A DNA stretch of 64,000 nucleotides from Homalodisca vitripennis (GCF_021130785.1 NC_060211.1:20755001-20819000), one strand, 5' to 3'; shown: positions 19,751 to 31,110, numbered from the stretch's first letter. Numbers and translations are program-made. The notes: a model not told the origin generated them from the letters alone.

Positions 19751-20060
19751 ATCTATAATTAATTAGATGTATCTATTGAGATAACAAATGTTTTATACAT
19801 TTGATGCTTACATAAGTAATTAAGGTTATTTTATTTTTACATTTAAAGATACAATATAATTAAATAAATACACTTTTTAAACAAGAGCGAAAAATTATTT
19901 TTATTCTAGGACGTAATGGTGATATAACGGCCAACATCATTTTTATTTGTACGTGAAATTATTATGGTAACAATTGCGTAATTATCCATGGAAACAGTAG
20001 AAGAAAATTAAATTCTTTCTAATTATCTATTTCCAAGGATACCATAATATGTCTTTTTAA
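19751..20060. other. AT-rich spacer, nothing recognised
   Basis: AT-rich, no structure seen. Confidence 0.5.
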
Positions 20061-20760
20061 ACAGATATAAGCAGTAGGTAGACGTTCTTTTGTATTCTCT
20101 TCTTGCTACTACTAACTTGCAAGAGGAAACAGAGAAAGAAGGTTTAGAAGAACTCCAGAAGAGCAAATCCAAGAAACCTCTTCACATTTGCTTGTGTCTT
20201 TTGGCTGAAGAAACTAAAGTACAAGGAGTTTAGTAAAGGAAGAGGATAATTCTAAAGGGCTAAACGAGAATAAAAGGAATGAGTGTTTTTAGAAGGAGCC
20301 TTCATCACCGGAGGCCCACAACTGGAAGTCCACACCAACCACTACCACATCGCAAAGGTTGACAGGGCTCCTGAACAGAGGTTGCGTTCTTGGACATCGA
20401 AGTCTAGAGAAGGATCTAATCAGACCTGTCTGCTACCATCAAGATCATCTTGAGTGCTGTACCTGCTAGAAGAATTCTGGTTGTTGGACGACTGTAAGGA
20501 GTCTTGGGAGCGGTGCTGAATTTGCGGGAGGCTGACCGCTACAGAAAGCCGCGTTGGTCGGAGCGGCTTTTATTAGGGGGGGGGGGGAGGTGATGGGGGA
20601 ACACCCCCGCAATACACTCACACACACCCATCGAGGAAGACCAATGTTCTTCACGCTCGCCTTGCATTGGGAATACAACTGGAAGGAATATTTGAAGATT
20701 AATTGGACGATTTGTGGATCTCAGAGGTAGAATTTTATTCCACAAATGTTTCCAATTTAT
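20060..20760. other. GC-richer segment of unknown origin with a poly-G tract
   Basis: The composition is well above that of the neighbours from about 20100 to 20690. Several plus frames are partly open, for example KEPSSPEAHNWKSTPTTTTS near 20300 and RILVVGRL with NLREADRYRKP near 20470-20560. No single frame is intact and no family is recognised. It may be a decayed coding sequence or a low-copy repeat. A run of about 12 G lies at 20576-20587, followed by GGGGGA runs that could form a G-quadruplex. Confidence 0.3.
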
Positions 20761-21157
20761 ACACTACATTTCAGAAGTTGGTATTTGGCTAATAGCTTTA
20801 GTTCAAATTCTGATCTACTTACTACGGATCTTTCAACCACACAGTATATTTAACCTGGCACTATTATGTGGATCTTGTAGCTATTAAAAGTTAATTTTTT
20901 TCTTTTTCATCGTACGCAGCAGCAAGAATATTTAAACATTTAGTTTAATGAAAGAAGTAAATTTTAAACTAGTTTAAAACAGATCTATATTCTAACAGTG
21001 CTGAAATATATAGGACATAACGAGTTTAGACTATTAGTCTCTTAAATTGTTTTTAAAGACTGCAAAAAGGGAAATTTGCGATTGAAAGATTTCGTTTAAC
21101 GAACTGTGCAAAGTCAAAGACGCGAGACACTTTCCCAGAAGACGAAGAGCGGAATAG

Positions 21158-21170
21158 GGGGGGGGGGGGA
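21158..21170. repeat. Poly-G tract
   Basis: A run of about 12 G in AT-rich DNA. A matching poly-C tract lies at 21350-21358 and another poly-G at 20576-20587, all within 800 bp. Confidence 0.9.
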
Positions 21171-21768
21171 GTTCAAACTAAGCAATAATTATTTTTATCA
21201 CAACATTTCAATTTCATTTTTAATCCTGTTCTTTTCCGATAAAAAAGTCCATTAACTCATAAATAACTGAGTTTTTTTATTGACGTCAATACATTGAATA
21301 CGATGGTTGAGGATTTTGCCAAACTAAAACTACATCCTTTATAATAGGCCCCCCCCCCAATCACCAATCCCACAGCCAAAATTGATTCAATAAAACACGC
21401 TAGAATTATCAGAATCATAATTTTCAATAAAGTATGGCTTGTAAGAAAAATAACATCTACCGTCATTGAATCCCAATTTCAAAATTAGACAAAAAATATT
21501 TAATTTGTCAGGATCCAAAGAACCAATCGAATAATTTTGAACCCCATCATTGGTTACATTAGTTTTATAACTAAGTTATATGAAATATAGTGTTTTAAGT
21601 TTTATTACTTATTAGAATATCTCTAAATAACCCTAAAGTAGGCTACTGATAAATTACAAAAAAAGTTTTTGATACTACCTGAAAATTTTTCAGTTATGTG
21701 GGTCTGGTAATGTGTTCCTTGAACATTAAGGCGTAAAAAATTTCATAATTGAATGGGTGAGTTGAAAA

Positions 21769-21978
21769 AGGAAAACATTCCAAAACCGTGATTTTCGGAA
21801 AACTAAATTAAATCTTCTGGCAGGTTTATTAATTAAAATAGACAAAAACTTCCAACAAATACTTTGTAGAGCTGTGTAACTTTATTGTATTTATGTTTTA
21901 ACTTATTTGGAATTTTATATATTTTTTAACATAAATGCCAATTAAACATTTGGAATATTTCCCTTTTTCAACTCAAAG
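21769..21978. mobile_element. Possible small MITE with 26-bp inverted ends
   Basis: GAGTTGAAAAAGGAAAAC at 21769-21786, continuing ATTCCAAA, is inverted at 21952-21977 as TTTGGAATATTTCCC then TTTTTCAACTC, with two mismatches. The inside is about 160 bp and AT-rich. No target duplication was identified. Confidence 0.4.
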
Positions 21979-21979
21979 T

Positions 21980-22735
21980 AAAAATATAGATAAAAAAAAA
22001 AATATTTCAATATTAGTGTTTAAATAGACATAATTTATTATCAAAATTCAATAAATTTTCATATTTAGTAGTACAACACATTTTTTAAAGTACCTACACA
22101 AAAAATATAATGCAGTAAAATAGGCTATATTTTTTTACTACAATATTGTGATTCAACTTAACCTTTTACTTTAAAACAGAAAACACTCTTCAATGCGTTT
22201 AATTTCTAAATTAAATTTAAGGAAACTTAAAAATACACATAATATGAGTAGTCTTACAAAATAAAATTTACTTAAACATATAAAAAATGTTTAAAAATAA
22301 AGGATTAGGTCCATGAACGTTTCTTTTAGTCTTCTTCATTGTCGGAGTTGTTGCCTGTAGGCCAGGCTAATCGATCTTCATAGAATCTAAATTATTATTA
22401 GTGTTTGTTTACAAATTAAGTAGGCTTTTGAAATGTTTGCTGTCTTGAAAATAGTTGTACAATATTTGACAGTATTATATTATTTTATAACATTATGAAA
22501 TTCATTCTTGTCTACTTAAAGGTTAAGTTTCATACATGTGTAGCCTACAGATCAAATTCTTTCTCGATTTAACTAACCACATGATACATTGCACTTTCAG
22601 TTAGTATTATAGTAGTTGCAACTAACATTTTCCGTGACCTAGCGAGGCTACTACAACCTAAGAATGCACTGAAGTCAAATATTATCACCGACTTTTAAAG
22701 TTGATTCCGGTTTGTTATATTTTCTTATGTATTAA
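21980..22735. other. AT-rich spacer, nothing recognised
   Basis: No exon or repeat structure seen. Confidence 0.5.
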
Positions 22736-22739
22736 CCGT

Positions 22740-23135
22740 CTCTGGTCATCATAGTAACAGTACTCTTTGGGCAGATGTGAGTTATGAATAGTCTTTACTA
22801 ACAATAACTTCAGAGTGTTCAAGACTTCGGCTAGAGTACCAAACAATTTTCGGCTTCCGAGTCTTCCATGTCTGTACATTTTGGAAACCACTTTTTTCTG
22901 TATGTATATGTGTGCCTTAACCAATGGTCGTGACAAACATGTCCATGAGACACGAGATAGAGAACTACTACAGGCTACGAGACCCCTCACAGGCATGTGT
23001 TAATTTTATTAACGGACTACCAAATTCAATAAAACATTCCCTAACGCCCGTTCAAAATGCGCCTTAAACGTCTTTTGGCCTCACAAGCATTTTATAATGC
23101 AGGGGAGTTTTTGGCATTTAACTGGGAGACCGCCC
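22740..23135 (+). pseudogene. Non-LTR retrotransposon C-terminal relic
   Basis: The plus frame at about 22850-23003 reads LPSLPCLYILETTFF, the LPCLYIxE motif that follows the RT domain in many insect LINEs, and then HVHETRDRELLQ, equivalent to the HxYxTRxxxxL block. After a stop, FINGLPNSIKHSL near 23005-23040 and a shifted SQAFYNAGEF-like piece near 23080-23110 complete the usual C-terminal order (YNxLPxxIK, then AFYSxxEFL). There are several frameshifts, so it is dead. Confidence 0.75.
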
Positions 23136-23404
23136 AATTAGACAACTGATTCTGCTCTTTAAAGTGGGTTATATTGGAAAATAATGAAAGGGGGTGTAAT
23201 GGTTATATGTGGGAATGAGAATTTTGTGATATGAATGAAAGGAATTTTAGATTAAAATCCTTACAATGTACTATTGTCGTTGCGAGAAAACTGATTTCGT
23301 TCGATTTGAAATAGTCGTCTACTACTCTTCTAATCTGAAATAAGGTTAGTTTGCGAAGATTTTAAATACTGTAAACAAAGAAAACCTTCCTCTGTGTCAC
23401 ACAG

Positions 23405-23584
23405 ATGAAGAGGGCAGCGCTGTGGTCTGTGATGGACGGCAAGGCTGTGCTTCTCAGTTCTGCTGATCCCCAGAACGTGCTTCTGTCTTGCCGTTCCTGT
23501 CCCAGTGATTTCCACTTCCTGACAGCTGACTCACCCCCTCCCATCATGTCAAAATCACAAGGTCCCGGGTTTACTAAATCATGA
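23405..23584 (+). other. GC-rich island with a 59-codon frame, possible exon
   Basis: The frame starts MKRAALWSVMDGKAVLLSSA directly after ttcctctgtgtcacacag, a good acceptor sequence, and runs to a TGA at 23582. A second strong acceptor context (ttgccgttcctgtcccag) lies at 23486-23503. On the minus strand GGGAGGGG/GTGAGTCAGC at about 23540-23523 makes an equally good donor, so strand is uncertain. The island stands out in AT-rich DNA. I do not recognise the peptide. Confidence 0.25.
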
Positions 23585-24090
23585 AATACCGTAAATTATA
23601 GCTACACACGATTAAGTGGCATATTTATATCAATGAATACGTAGTAACAACCTATGACTTCCCATTCCACTTGGAAACTTTCCTAAATTCTTAGAATCTT
23701 CCAACAATACTTTTTATGCCATTTAAATAGAAAATTATGCCTTTGTGTTAGTATTATGCTTTTCTTGAGGCAATGATTAGCGAGTTGTAGTAAGTGGCGT
23801 CCATCCAGAAATCCTATTCTTTACAGAACATGAAAAAACATAAACAATTCTCTCACAGAATCATTTAAAATTGAAAGCAGCTTGAACTTAACTACTTACC
23901 AAGTATCCACGTAAATTGCTTTGATGATTATCAAATATTTATTCATCAATGTACTCATCTCTGTTTAAATAGAGCATGGAGCTAGAAATTACTTTCCTTA
24001 TTTCCTTTCTGTCTCTAAATGATGCCGAATTTTTTTTCGGTGACAGTGTTAACTAAAATTGTTTCTTAATAACCTAAGAAACAGGGGCTA
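23585..24090. other. AT-rich spacer, nothing recognised
   Basis: No exon or repeat structure seen. Confidence 0.5.
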
Positions 24091-24097
24091 AAGATCA

Positions 24098-24168
24098 GAC
24101 GTGTTCATCATTCGATATACTGGAAGTACTAAAAAGGAAGCAATTCATTTCCCTATCATCTGTGATTA
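24098..24168. repeat. Duplicated 70-bp block, copy 1
   Basis: ACTAAAAAGGAAGCAATTCA at 24128-24147 with flanking CATTCGATATACTGGA and CATCTGTGATTACACG matches the block at 26088-26160 at about 80 percent over 70 bp, in the same orientation. No flanking duplications were seen. Confidence 0.65.
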
Positions 24169-24493
24169 CACGTGGATAGGCGGAATTCACCTCAGATGGC
24201 GAGCTATTTTTGAGTTTTTTTGTACCCGTGCTTTAAACTTGTAAAAAAATACATTTTTACTATAAACCTATATGAGTAATACGTACATTTTTTTCAGAGA
24301 AACGAGGAGATAATTATGGTATAAAACTCTATGCATAAACCATAAAAACAAATTCCTAAACTAATTTTTTTCAGTGGTATGACTGTCACTGGTTAAGTTT
24401 GATAATATTACAAATATTAGAATTTGATGTAACCAATTTATTTTTTATCTAGTTTTAGAAAATATATAATAGTATTATCCAGGTTCTCTTGAA

Positions 24494-24496
24494 AAA

Positions 24497-24554
<58 letters not shown>
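24494..24554. repeat. (AT)n microsatellite
   Basis: AT dinucleotides after a short poly(A). Confidence 0.95.
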
Positions 24555-24556
<2 letters not shown>

Positions 24557-24722
24557 TTTACCGTAAATTAGTTAATTAAATTTCATATAATGTAAATTTC
24601 GCAACCTAGTCAGCCAGTATAATATACTATTATTTTACATCCAATGTTCCGGAACTAAATTATTGGGCGGAGTAACTACCTAATTGGCACGCGTATGAAT
24701 ATTTTCTTCTAACCCTTTGTAG

Positions 24723-24764
24723 CAGCCCAACTATGTGACCGATCAGACCTCGCGCGCTTTGTCC
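24723..24764 (+). CDS. Candidate 42-nt internal exon, unidentified gene
   Basis: The block lies between a strong acceptor (attttcttctaaccctttgtag) and a strong donor (GTAAGTA). In phase 0 it encodes QPNYVTDQTSRALS. The exon is much GC-richer than the flanking DNA, as true exons here are. The next candidate exon, 300 bp downstream, has the same phase. I cannot name the gene. A chance pairing of sites cannot be excluded for so short a block. Confidence 0.35.
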
Positions 24765-25064
24765 GTAAGTAAAATTAAATTAGCCCTTTGATGCCAAACG
24801 TATAAAAATGAATTTAACGTAAAGTAAAGTTGTAAATAGTAAAGTAACGTACCCTTGAAGATCTTTTATTTACTTGAGATAGATAAAAGTTGTGGCGTCA
24901 TCCTTATGGCGAACACGTTTTTATAATAAGTAATTTGTATCATTAAATGGCTAATACCGGCGCGAATTTGTTTTAGGCGAGTTCACGTAGCTCACGTAAC
25001 TGATATTCTCACATGTTGTTTGAGTAGATGGCTACCACTTTCCCATCTTCTACTTCTCTTCTAG

Positions 25065-25124
25065 AAACAACCGTTCTTAGACTACAGCTTCAATGTCTCG
25101 TGCCAAGACGCCGACACCCGGGTT
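25065..25124 (+). CDS. Candidate 60-nt internal exon, unidentified gene
   Basis: The acceptor is excellent (cccatcttctacttctcttctag) and the donor is GTGAGT. In phase 0 it encodes KQPFLDYSFNVSCQDADTRV. If the donor is not used, the frame continues for 12 codons and stops. With the 24723-24764 exon it would give a continuous 34-residue stretch. The surroundings are AT-rich. Not recognised; the case rests on splice sites, phase agreement and composition. Confidence 0.38.
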
Positions 25125-25149
25125 GTGAGTCTACATATTGCGAAGGGAA

Positions 25150-26085
25150 GTGAAATCTAATTGTTTTATAAAGTAAAACATCGTAGGCATAATTCCAAAG
25201 AACATTGGATATTTTAGGCCCACCTAGAAGATATACATTTTTAGTTCTTATATTCTAATTGGCAGCAACGTGGCATTACATACTTTTCCTTTACCATCTA
25301 AAAGTGGTGCTTGTAAGTATTCATAATTAAACTGAACTTATAAGTAAACTTTGCAATTCGAGTATTTATTACTACGACCTCAGAAGTCACCACCCCCATG
25401 TGTTATCGTCATACGGTACAATATACATATTGTAAAAACAACAAATAATACACGTAATGCTGTTACTATGTGTACGATTATTTCAAAAAAACTTAAACAA
25501 ATTTCTTACACTACATTTTTCCAAAATAATTAAGTTTTTTTTTAATTATACGCACTAGAAACAATAAATAAATTAATAATCAATTTACATTTTTTTTATT
25601 TTGAAAAGTGGTGGGACGTACCTAAATTTGTTAGTATGGTTACGATTATTTACAAACATGAACAAAAAATATATAATTTTTACACGAGACGATTCAAAAA
25701 TATACCAAAATTTAGCATAGTATAGCTTGAAGTGACCTATAACAAGCAATTATAAACCATACCCATGATATACCACTAATTTTTTAAATGGCTAGATAAA
25801 GACGATCTTTCTGTCAAGAATTATGACGTCATTGTGACATCACAATTGCCAAAACAGCAAAACAAAATTTCACCATTGTAATCAACATATCTTTCTGTTT
25901 GAAATGGTATATAAAAAGTGGTGATCGTGTTGATTTATATGTACTATAGCCTACAAACTGTGTCAAAAGACGTGCGTGTCAGATCGACATTATAATGTCG
26001 ATTGCCATTTAGAGGGTTAATACAAATTAAAATTGATTCAGAAACAGAGGATAAATATTTGTCTAAGTACTGTTTTTGAGTGAAG
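25150..26085. other. AT-rich spacer, nothing recognised
   Basis: AT-rich, chance frames only. Confidence 0.5.
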
Positions 26086-26087
26086 AG

Positions 26088-26160
26088 GAAATCAGACTTT
26101 TTGATCATCCGATATATCGGAGGCACTAAAAAGGAAGCAATTCATCCCCCTTGCATCTGC
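26088..26160. repeat. Duplicated 70-bp block, copy 2
   Basis: Same block as at 24098-24168 (shared ACTAAAAAGGAAGCAATTCA). It leads directly into the GC-rich island at 26150. Confidence 0.65.
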
Positions 26161-26440
26161 GATTGACGCGAGAGCGTGCCGTGCCAGGGCCGTGGACCAC
26201 CCGTGCGTCAAAGCTCGTGACTTATGTGCGAACTGCTCCTCTCATCGGCAACGGCCACTCGCTGACGCTGACGTGGACAGATTGCAACCGGAGTCTGTGT
26301 TCTTCAGATTATTCTATAAATATTGGACTCAATCCGGTCACCGGTCGACTAGCAGCTGGGTCCCGTCGGGGATTTCCTTTGACATCTGCTGAGACTCGTT
26401 GCAACTGCCGACATAACCGCAAACAAGTCAAAGTCAAGGC
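26150..26440 (+). other. GC-rich island inside a 131-codon frame
   Basis: This island holds the first two thirds of a plus-strand frame (26151-26546, starting MHLRLTRERAVPGPW) and of a second frame at 26192-26392. It carries CGCTGACGCTGACGTGGACAG, CACCGGTCGACTAGCAGCTG with an E-box, AACCGCAAAC (Runt-like) and TCAAAGTCAAGG (nuclear-receptor-like). It may be a regulatory island or a first exon. The long frame alone is weak evidence because GC-rich DNA lacks stops. Confidence 0.3.
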
Positions 26441-26711
26441 GTGCAACGCTTTAAATAATCCATTTATTTTGAATACCACAAATGCGCGTCTTATTCTATT
26501 TCCATCCTATGATAAAATGGTAACACAAAGTAAGTATTTGTATTAAAATGGATGTTCGCAACGATCATTACTTATCAATTTTGTTTGGGAACCATTTTCT
26601 ACTAATGATAACTCTAAAATGTAAGGAGTACTAAAGGTTTTACAGAACTGATAATTTCAGGAAATATTATGGGTTTTTTTGTTATTCATTTATCAGACTA
26701 TAGTACAAGCC

Positions 26712-26962
26712 AATGGCACAGTATAGCCGGTACAACGGTTACAGTAAGATAACCAGATTAAGCAACGTCGAGCGTGGCTGCTGCTTGGATTGGTGTACCG
26801 CTGAGCGATCCTGTCTTTGCAAGAAGCCCCCTGCCCGGCCGTTGGTGGTGGTTCGGAAGTCACCTTTAAGCCGTTGGTCCTCAGGTTAAGTGTTAGAGAG
26901 GGCTTCTTAGCCCTAACTTCACCTGGTGAAATAAGGCATCTTTACTTTACTTTATTTACAAG
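26712..26962 (+). mobile_element. 5S-rRNA-derived SINE (SINE3 type)
   Basis: AGATTAAGCAACGTCGAGCG then TGGCTGCTGCTTGGATTGGT and GTACCGCTGAGCGATCC at 26755-26811 follow the 3' half of 5S rRNA, including the internal control region with box C (CTTGGATGGGTGACCGC in 5S genes). A GC-rich body follows with GGCCGTTGGTGGTGGTTCGG and CACCTTTAAGCCGTTGGTCC, then a TTTACTTTACTTTATTTAC tail. That arrangement is a 5S SINE transcribed by RNA polymerase III from its inner promoter. The first half of the 5S part is badly decayed. Target duplications were not resolved. Confidence 0.8.
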
Positions 26963-27419
26963 TCTACATCTCCAAGATAAGAAATTTCAAACCTGGATTA
27001 CTCGGCTATACAATTATAATTAGCGAGATTCTTATTTACTTCTACACCTCGTCAACCCTGCCATCAGCCAAAAATCCACCAGTAGAATCTTTGAAGAATC
27101 AAATGTCTAAATCAACCCTGTGACCAAAGTTGGCTTCACTTAAAAAATGATAAGGGCTTAGGTAAAACAGAGTGTGAGAAAAGAGCGAGCTCTAAAATTG
27201 CAAGTCTGAACTTTTTTCACATTACCCAAAGACTTGCTTCGCGTTATTGTCGGAAGATTCGAATAACTGAAACTGTATTTGTATACCAAGAAAAACTTAT
27301 TTGGGAGTCGCATAAGAGTACTTAATTCCAAGGATAAACGAACAGTCATCTCTATGAATGTAGGAACTCTTAGACCAATATTATTATTTTTTTTTTTCAG
27401 ATCTAATCCAGAAGGATTA
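26963..27419. other. Spacer, nothing recognised
   Basis: Only chance frames of about 60 codons on both strands. Confidence 0.5.
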
Positions 27420-28125
27420 TACAGGGTGTTTGAAAAGTATGGGTACGGCTTAATATTTTAAAAACCATAGGAGATAACAGCTATAAACTTTGCACAGTGT
27501 CATATGGCTATGTAAACTATTTTTCCTTGCTATTACCATGACATGCCAACCATGGGGGGACGGCCCACAGAGGAAAACATGGAAATCTTAAATTGAAGCA
27601 TGGGTCGAGTGATATCTCATTTGAAAGAGCTCACTTAGTAGAGTTGAATGCCGCAAACCGCATCTTAAAAGGTTTATCCAATCAGAAATGGCGGGTTGTT
27701 TTAGGTACACATTGTGAAGTACATTATGCGCTGCCATTTCTGACTGGATCGTCGTATTCTGATGCGGTTGGCGGCGTTTCACTCTACTAACCAATGTGTT
27801 TTCACTGACTTTTTTTAACTAGCAAATTATGTCATAAATTTAAAACACAATAAATAAAACTAAAAAACATCGGTATTTATTGTGTTTTATGCGGCATTCA
27901 ACTCTACTAAGTGAGCTCTTTCAAATGAGGTATCACTCGACCCATGCTTCAATTTAAGATTTTCATGTTTTCCTCTGTGGGCCGTCCCCCCATGGTTGGC
28001 ATGTCATGGTAATAGCAAGGAAAAATAGTTTACATAGCCATATGACACTGTGCAAAGTTTATAGCTGTTATCTCCTATGGTTTTTAAAATATTAAGCCGT
28101 ACCCATACTTTTCAAACACCCTGTA
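27420..28125. mobile_element. Mariner-like foldback element with 240-bp arms
   Basis: The element starts TACAGGGTGTTTGAAAAGTA and ends with its inverse, TACTTTTCAAACACCCTGTA. The arms (27420-27657 and 27888-28125) are inverted copies at about 98 percent. TA stands at both ends, as expected for mariner targets. A second palindrome sits in the middle: ATCCAATCAGAAATGGCG at 27677-27694 against a CGCTGCCATTTCTGACTGGAT at 27728-27748. No transposase is present; frames of 65-68 codons here are by-products of the arms. Confidence 0.9.
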
Positions 28126-28850
28126 TAGAGCAAAAACCTGCCACAGAACGAGGAGCTGAAGAACATGAAATTGAAGCTCTTTTCACATATCTACGCCTAA
28201 CAGGTCATACAATTTCCTAACCATCCGCGAACAGAATTTTTAAACTCTATACAGTTTTGATTGCTAATAGTATTTCATGGTCTCTTATTTTAAAAAGATG
28301 ATATATTCAAAATGGTGTTAGTTCAATGTCTCTAGAATATCAGATAATAATGTCTGTTATTATTTACGAATCCTTGTTCACACCGCGTCAAAATGTGCAA
28401 ATATAATAAAAATATAGAAAAATTTCAGCCTCACTTTAGAGAGCCCCATGTTCAATCACCAAACTGGAAGTCCAAAATATTTGAAGATTTGTTTGAACAA
28501 TTTTTCAACGCTGCATGAACATGAAATTGTAGATGATATTGACCGCTTCACCTAAGAATTAAGAATCTTTTTATTGCTGAAAAATTGTCTTAACTCGTAA
28601 CCAAATCCAAGATCTTACCATCAGTCAAAACTGCAACGTTTGAGAAAAGATCCAGCTAATGAAATTCCGAGATCCTGCATAATATACTGTTTCTAATTTT
28701 TTATGTCCTTCAGTCTCATAAAAAATAATAAATTTTACAAATGAAAATAACTCTGCTGTTATTGTAAAGTTACATAAGTAATAATGTTCACAACTTCGTT
28801 GACCATTAGAGAGATAACAACATTTAACAAAATGAGAATAACCCTATCTA
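28126..28850. other. Spacer, nothing recognised
   Basis: AT-rich, no exon or repeat arms. Confidence 0.5.
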
Positions 28851-29395
28851 TGGTAGGAAGGGTCGATTCAATTGAATTTTGAGTTTAGCTCCAGTTCTCC
28901 TTCCTTATATTGTACTATCTGGTATCTACTCCTGGAATCTGGAGTCATGGTCGTCTAAAGAGATCCAAAGAAAGTCGACGACGAAGAAGTTCAAAATGAA
29001 ACATTTACATCGTTTCGACATCAGAGACATCTATAAATCACCTATTTATAGTGGTAGTCTCATTGTCTCATCAGGCACACAATTGAGTGCACTGCGATGT
29101 GATAGACACGATCTCTAAGCACGGTGGAGCAACCGAGTTTTCTACACATAACGTAACTGTGGTAGGAAGGGTTGATTCATTTGATTTTTGAGTTTAGCTC
29201 CAGTTCACCTTCCTTTAATTAATTGTAAATGTTTCATTTTGAGCTTTTTCGTCGTCGGCTTTCTTTGGAGCTGTTCAGACGATCATGACTCCAGATTCCA
29301 GGTGTCAAGTCTGAGACAATTTTAGATACCAGATGCTACAATAAATTGAAGGTGAACTGGAGCTAAACTCAAAATTCAATGAGAATAAAGTTGAA
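28850..29395. mobile_element. MITE family 'GAGCTAAACTC', copy 2 (composite)
   Basis: The terminus TATGGTAGGAAGGGTCGATT followed by TTTTGAGTTTAGCTCCAGTT occurs at 28851-28907. A direct repeat of it lies at 29160-29215 (GTGGTAGGAAGGGTTGATTC), and an inverted copy (GAACTGGAGCTAAACTCAAA) lies at 29353-29380. So one whole element is followed by a partial one. Inner blocks GGAATCTGGAGTCATGGTCG and GAGTGCACTGCGATGTGATA are shared with the copies at 14.7 and 34.7 kb. Confidence 0.7.
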
Positions 29396-29489
29396 TGTCA
29401 AAGTTCTGCATGGATTTAGAAGACGTCACTGACAGCAAAATACCGTAGTGTTTTACATTGAAACCTTCAGGCACTCTTGAGTCGGAAGC

Positions 29490-29710
29490 GAAACTCCTCA
29501 GTATACAATCTACTGAAACTTAACTTAAATGTACTTTCTAAAATGTAGCTAACAATGTCCATAAAATCCCAAAAATGGAAGCTTTCTCAAAATAACTTTG
29601 ACCGTGCAGTTCGTCAAACACCTTTTAGAAGTCAAGGTTGGTTGGTCAATCTGATTATTTAACTCAGCCGTCTAATAATTAACTGGTGTAGAGAGATAAG
29701 ACTGCTCTCT
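29490..29710 (-). pseudogene. Non-LTR RT relic with KVFDELHGQSYFEKA motif
   Basis: On the minus strand at about 29655-29570 the frame reads KVFDELHGQSYFEKASIFGI, the decayed form of the LINE RT motif DFSKAFDTVxHxILLxKLxxYGI, after an in-frame stop. Neighbouring pieces are too decayed to place. Old dead copy. Confidence 0.55.
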
Positions 29711-29949
29711 TATAAAAACCCTTCATTCAACCCTTTCCCACATGTTTGATCAAATAAATGCCTTCAATAGAATTTGGTCCAAAATTAGTTAGATGAATTG
29801 TGTGGGCCCTTTATGGACTCGATGTGATTTATGCAGTTTCCTGCGAATAGGCAGTAACTATGCTGCGTATAAATTTTACTTCGACAATAATACAACCACA
29901 AGATCAATATCATCAGTCACCTATCTGGTACTAACTCCTCCTCATTAAG

Positions 29950-31110
29950 TACAGGCTCTCATTAAATACTAACTCTTCTTCATTTCAACGGTTTTATAAT
30001 TTTTATGATCAAAGCAATTCCGTAAATCTCTCAAGCTGAAGAAGTTTCAGTATTTTGATGACACACTGGTAAGCGTTAACTGATACTAAAATAACACCAT
30101 GTTATAGGATGTTAAAGGATAAAAAACTGCTTTGTTTAGTTATATTGTTTGGTTTTGCTCACTATCTCATGTTCCTAGCACTCGTACTTTTCTTCAACAT
30201 GGCCGTGTAATAAATAATCTACAATTGATTATGAAGTTGGAACTAGGGCTTAATTTAAAAATGTATCGATAAATATCGTTAGATGATTTGTGTGATACAA
30301 AAATAAAAACAAAACCGGATAAAATTGGTTTATCCATGCGAAATGTAGACTGAACGAGAAGTACACATGCACGTAAGAGACAACACAGTGGATCTACAGA
30401 TCGCGTCTTAGAGTAGAATGAAAAACTATTATTTTTAAATTTTAATTTTTTTTGTTCAAATTTTATCAATGAACATTTGATGAAATTTGGACGGTAATAG
30501 TCCATGCTAAAAAAAGCTAACAAGGCGTTACTTTGTATTGTAAGAGATAGGCTACATAACTATTCTATTCCTCCTTCAGCACTTAATGTAATGAAAACAC
30601 CCATGTCTGATCTATATATCACTCTGCGTATAACATTTACAGTATTTTATTCTTTTTAATATTCGTTTTATACCACTAATGTTTTACTTACAAAATGATT
30701 CAGAAGTGCTTTGTTTAATATTTTCAAAATGGACTGCACAAAAATTACATATAGTTTTATACGTGCGTAAGTAAAAATATAATTACCACTTTTTGTACGG
30801 TAGAAGTTATTACAGTAATTTTAATATTTACAAATATTTGTAATTGACTTTTAGGAACCCAAACTGCAATGCACATAATTAAAACGTTTATTACCTATTG
30901 GTTAATTGCACGTTAAAAAATTGTAGTTCATAATTATTAGTATGTGCGAATACTTGGGTTTTCGTATTTCCCTGTAGAATTAAAGAGGAAATTTGTACAG
31001 AAGAGGGTGGTCAATACTTGTGAAAAGTACTGCTAACAGCATGTTAACCTTCGTTATCTCTAAGGTCCGAGTGACTTTAAGGTCTCTAAGGTTACACACA
31101 GCGACCTGAG
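29950..31110. other. AT-rich spacer, no supported gene
   Basis: A 109-codon minus frame at 30523-30194 has no motif and a composition like the rest. CGATAAATATCG near 30269-30280 is a small palindrome. Confidence 0.45.

Noticed and set aside
26817..27023. 68-codon plus frame
   Set aside because: It runs through the body and tail of the 5S SINE.
27588..27794. 65- and 68-codon frames on both strands
   Set aside because: They lie inside the arms of the mariner foldback and repeat its sequence.
30194..30523. 109-codon minus frame
   Set aside because: Background composition, no motif and no splice or promoter context.
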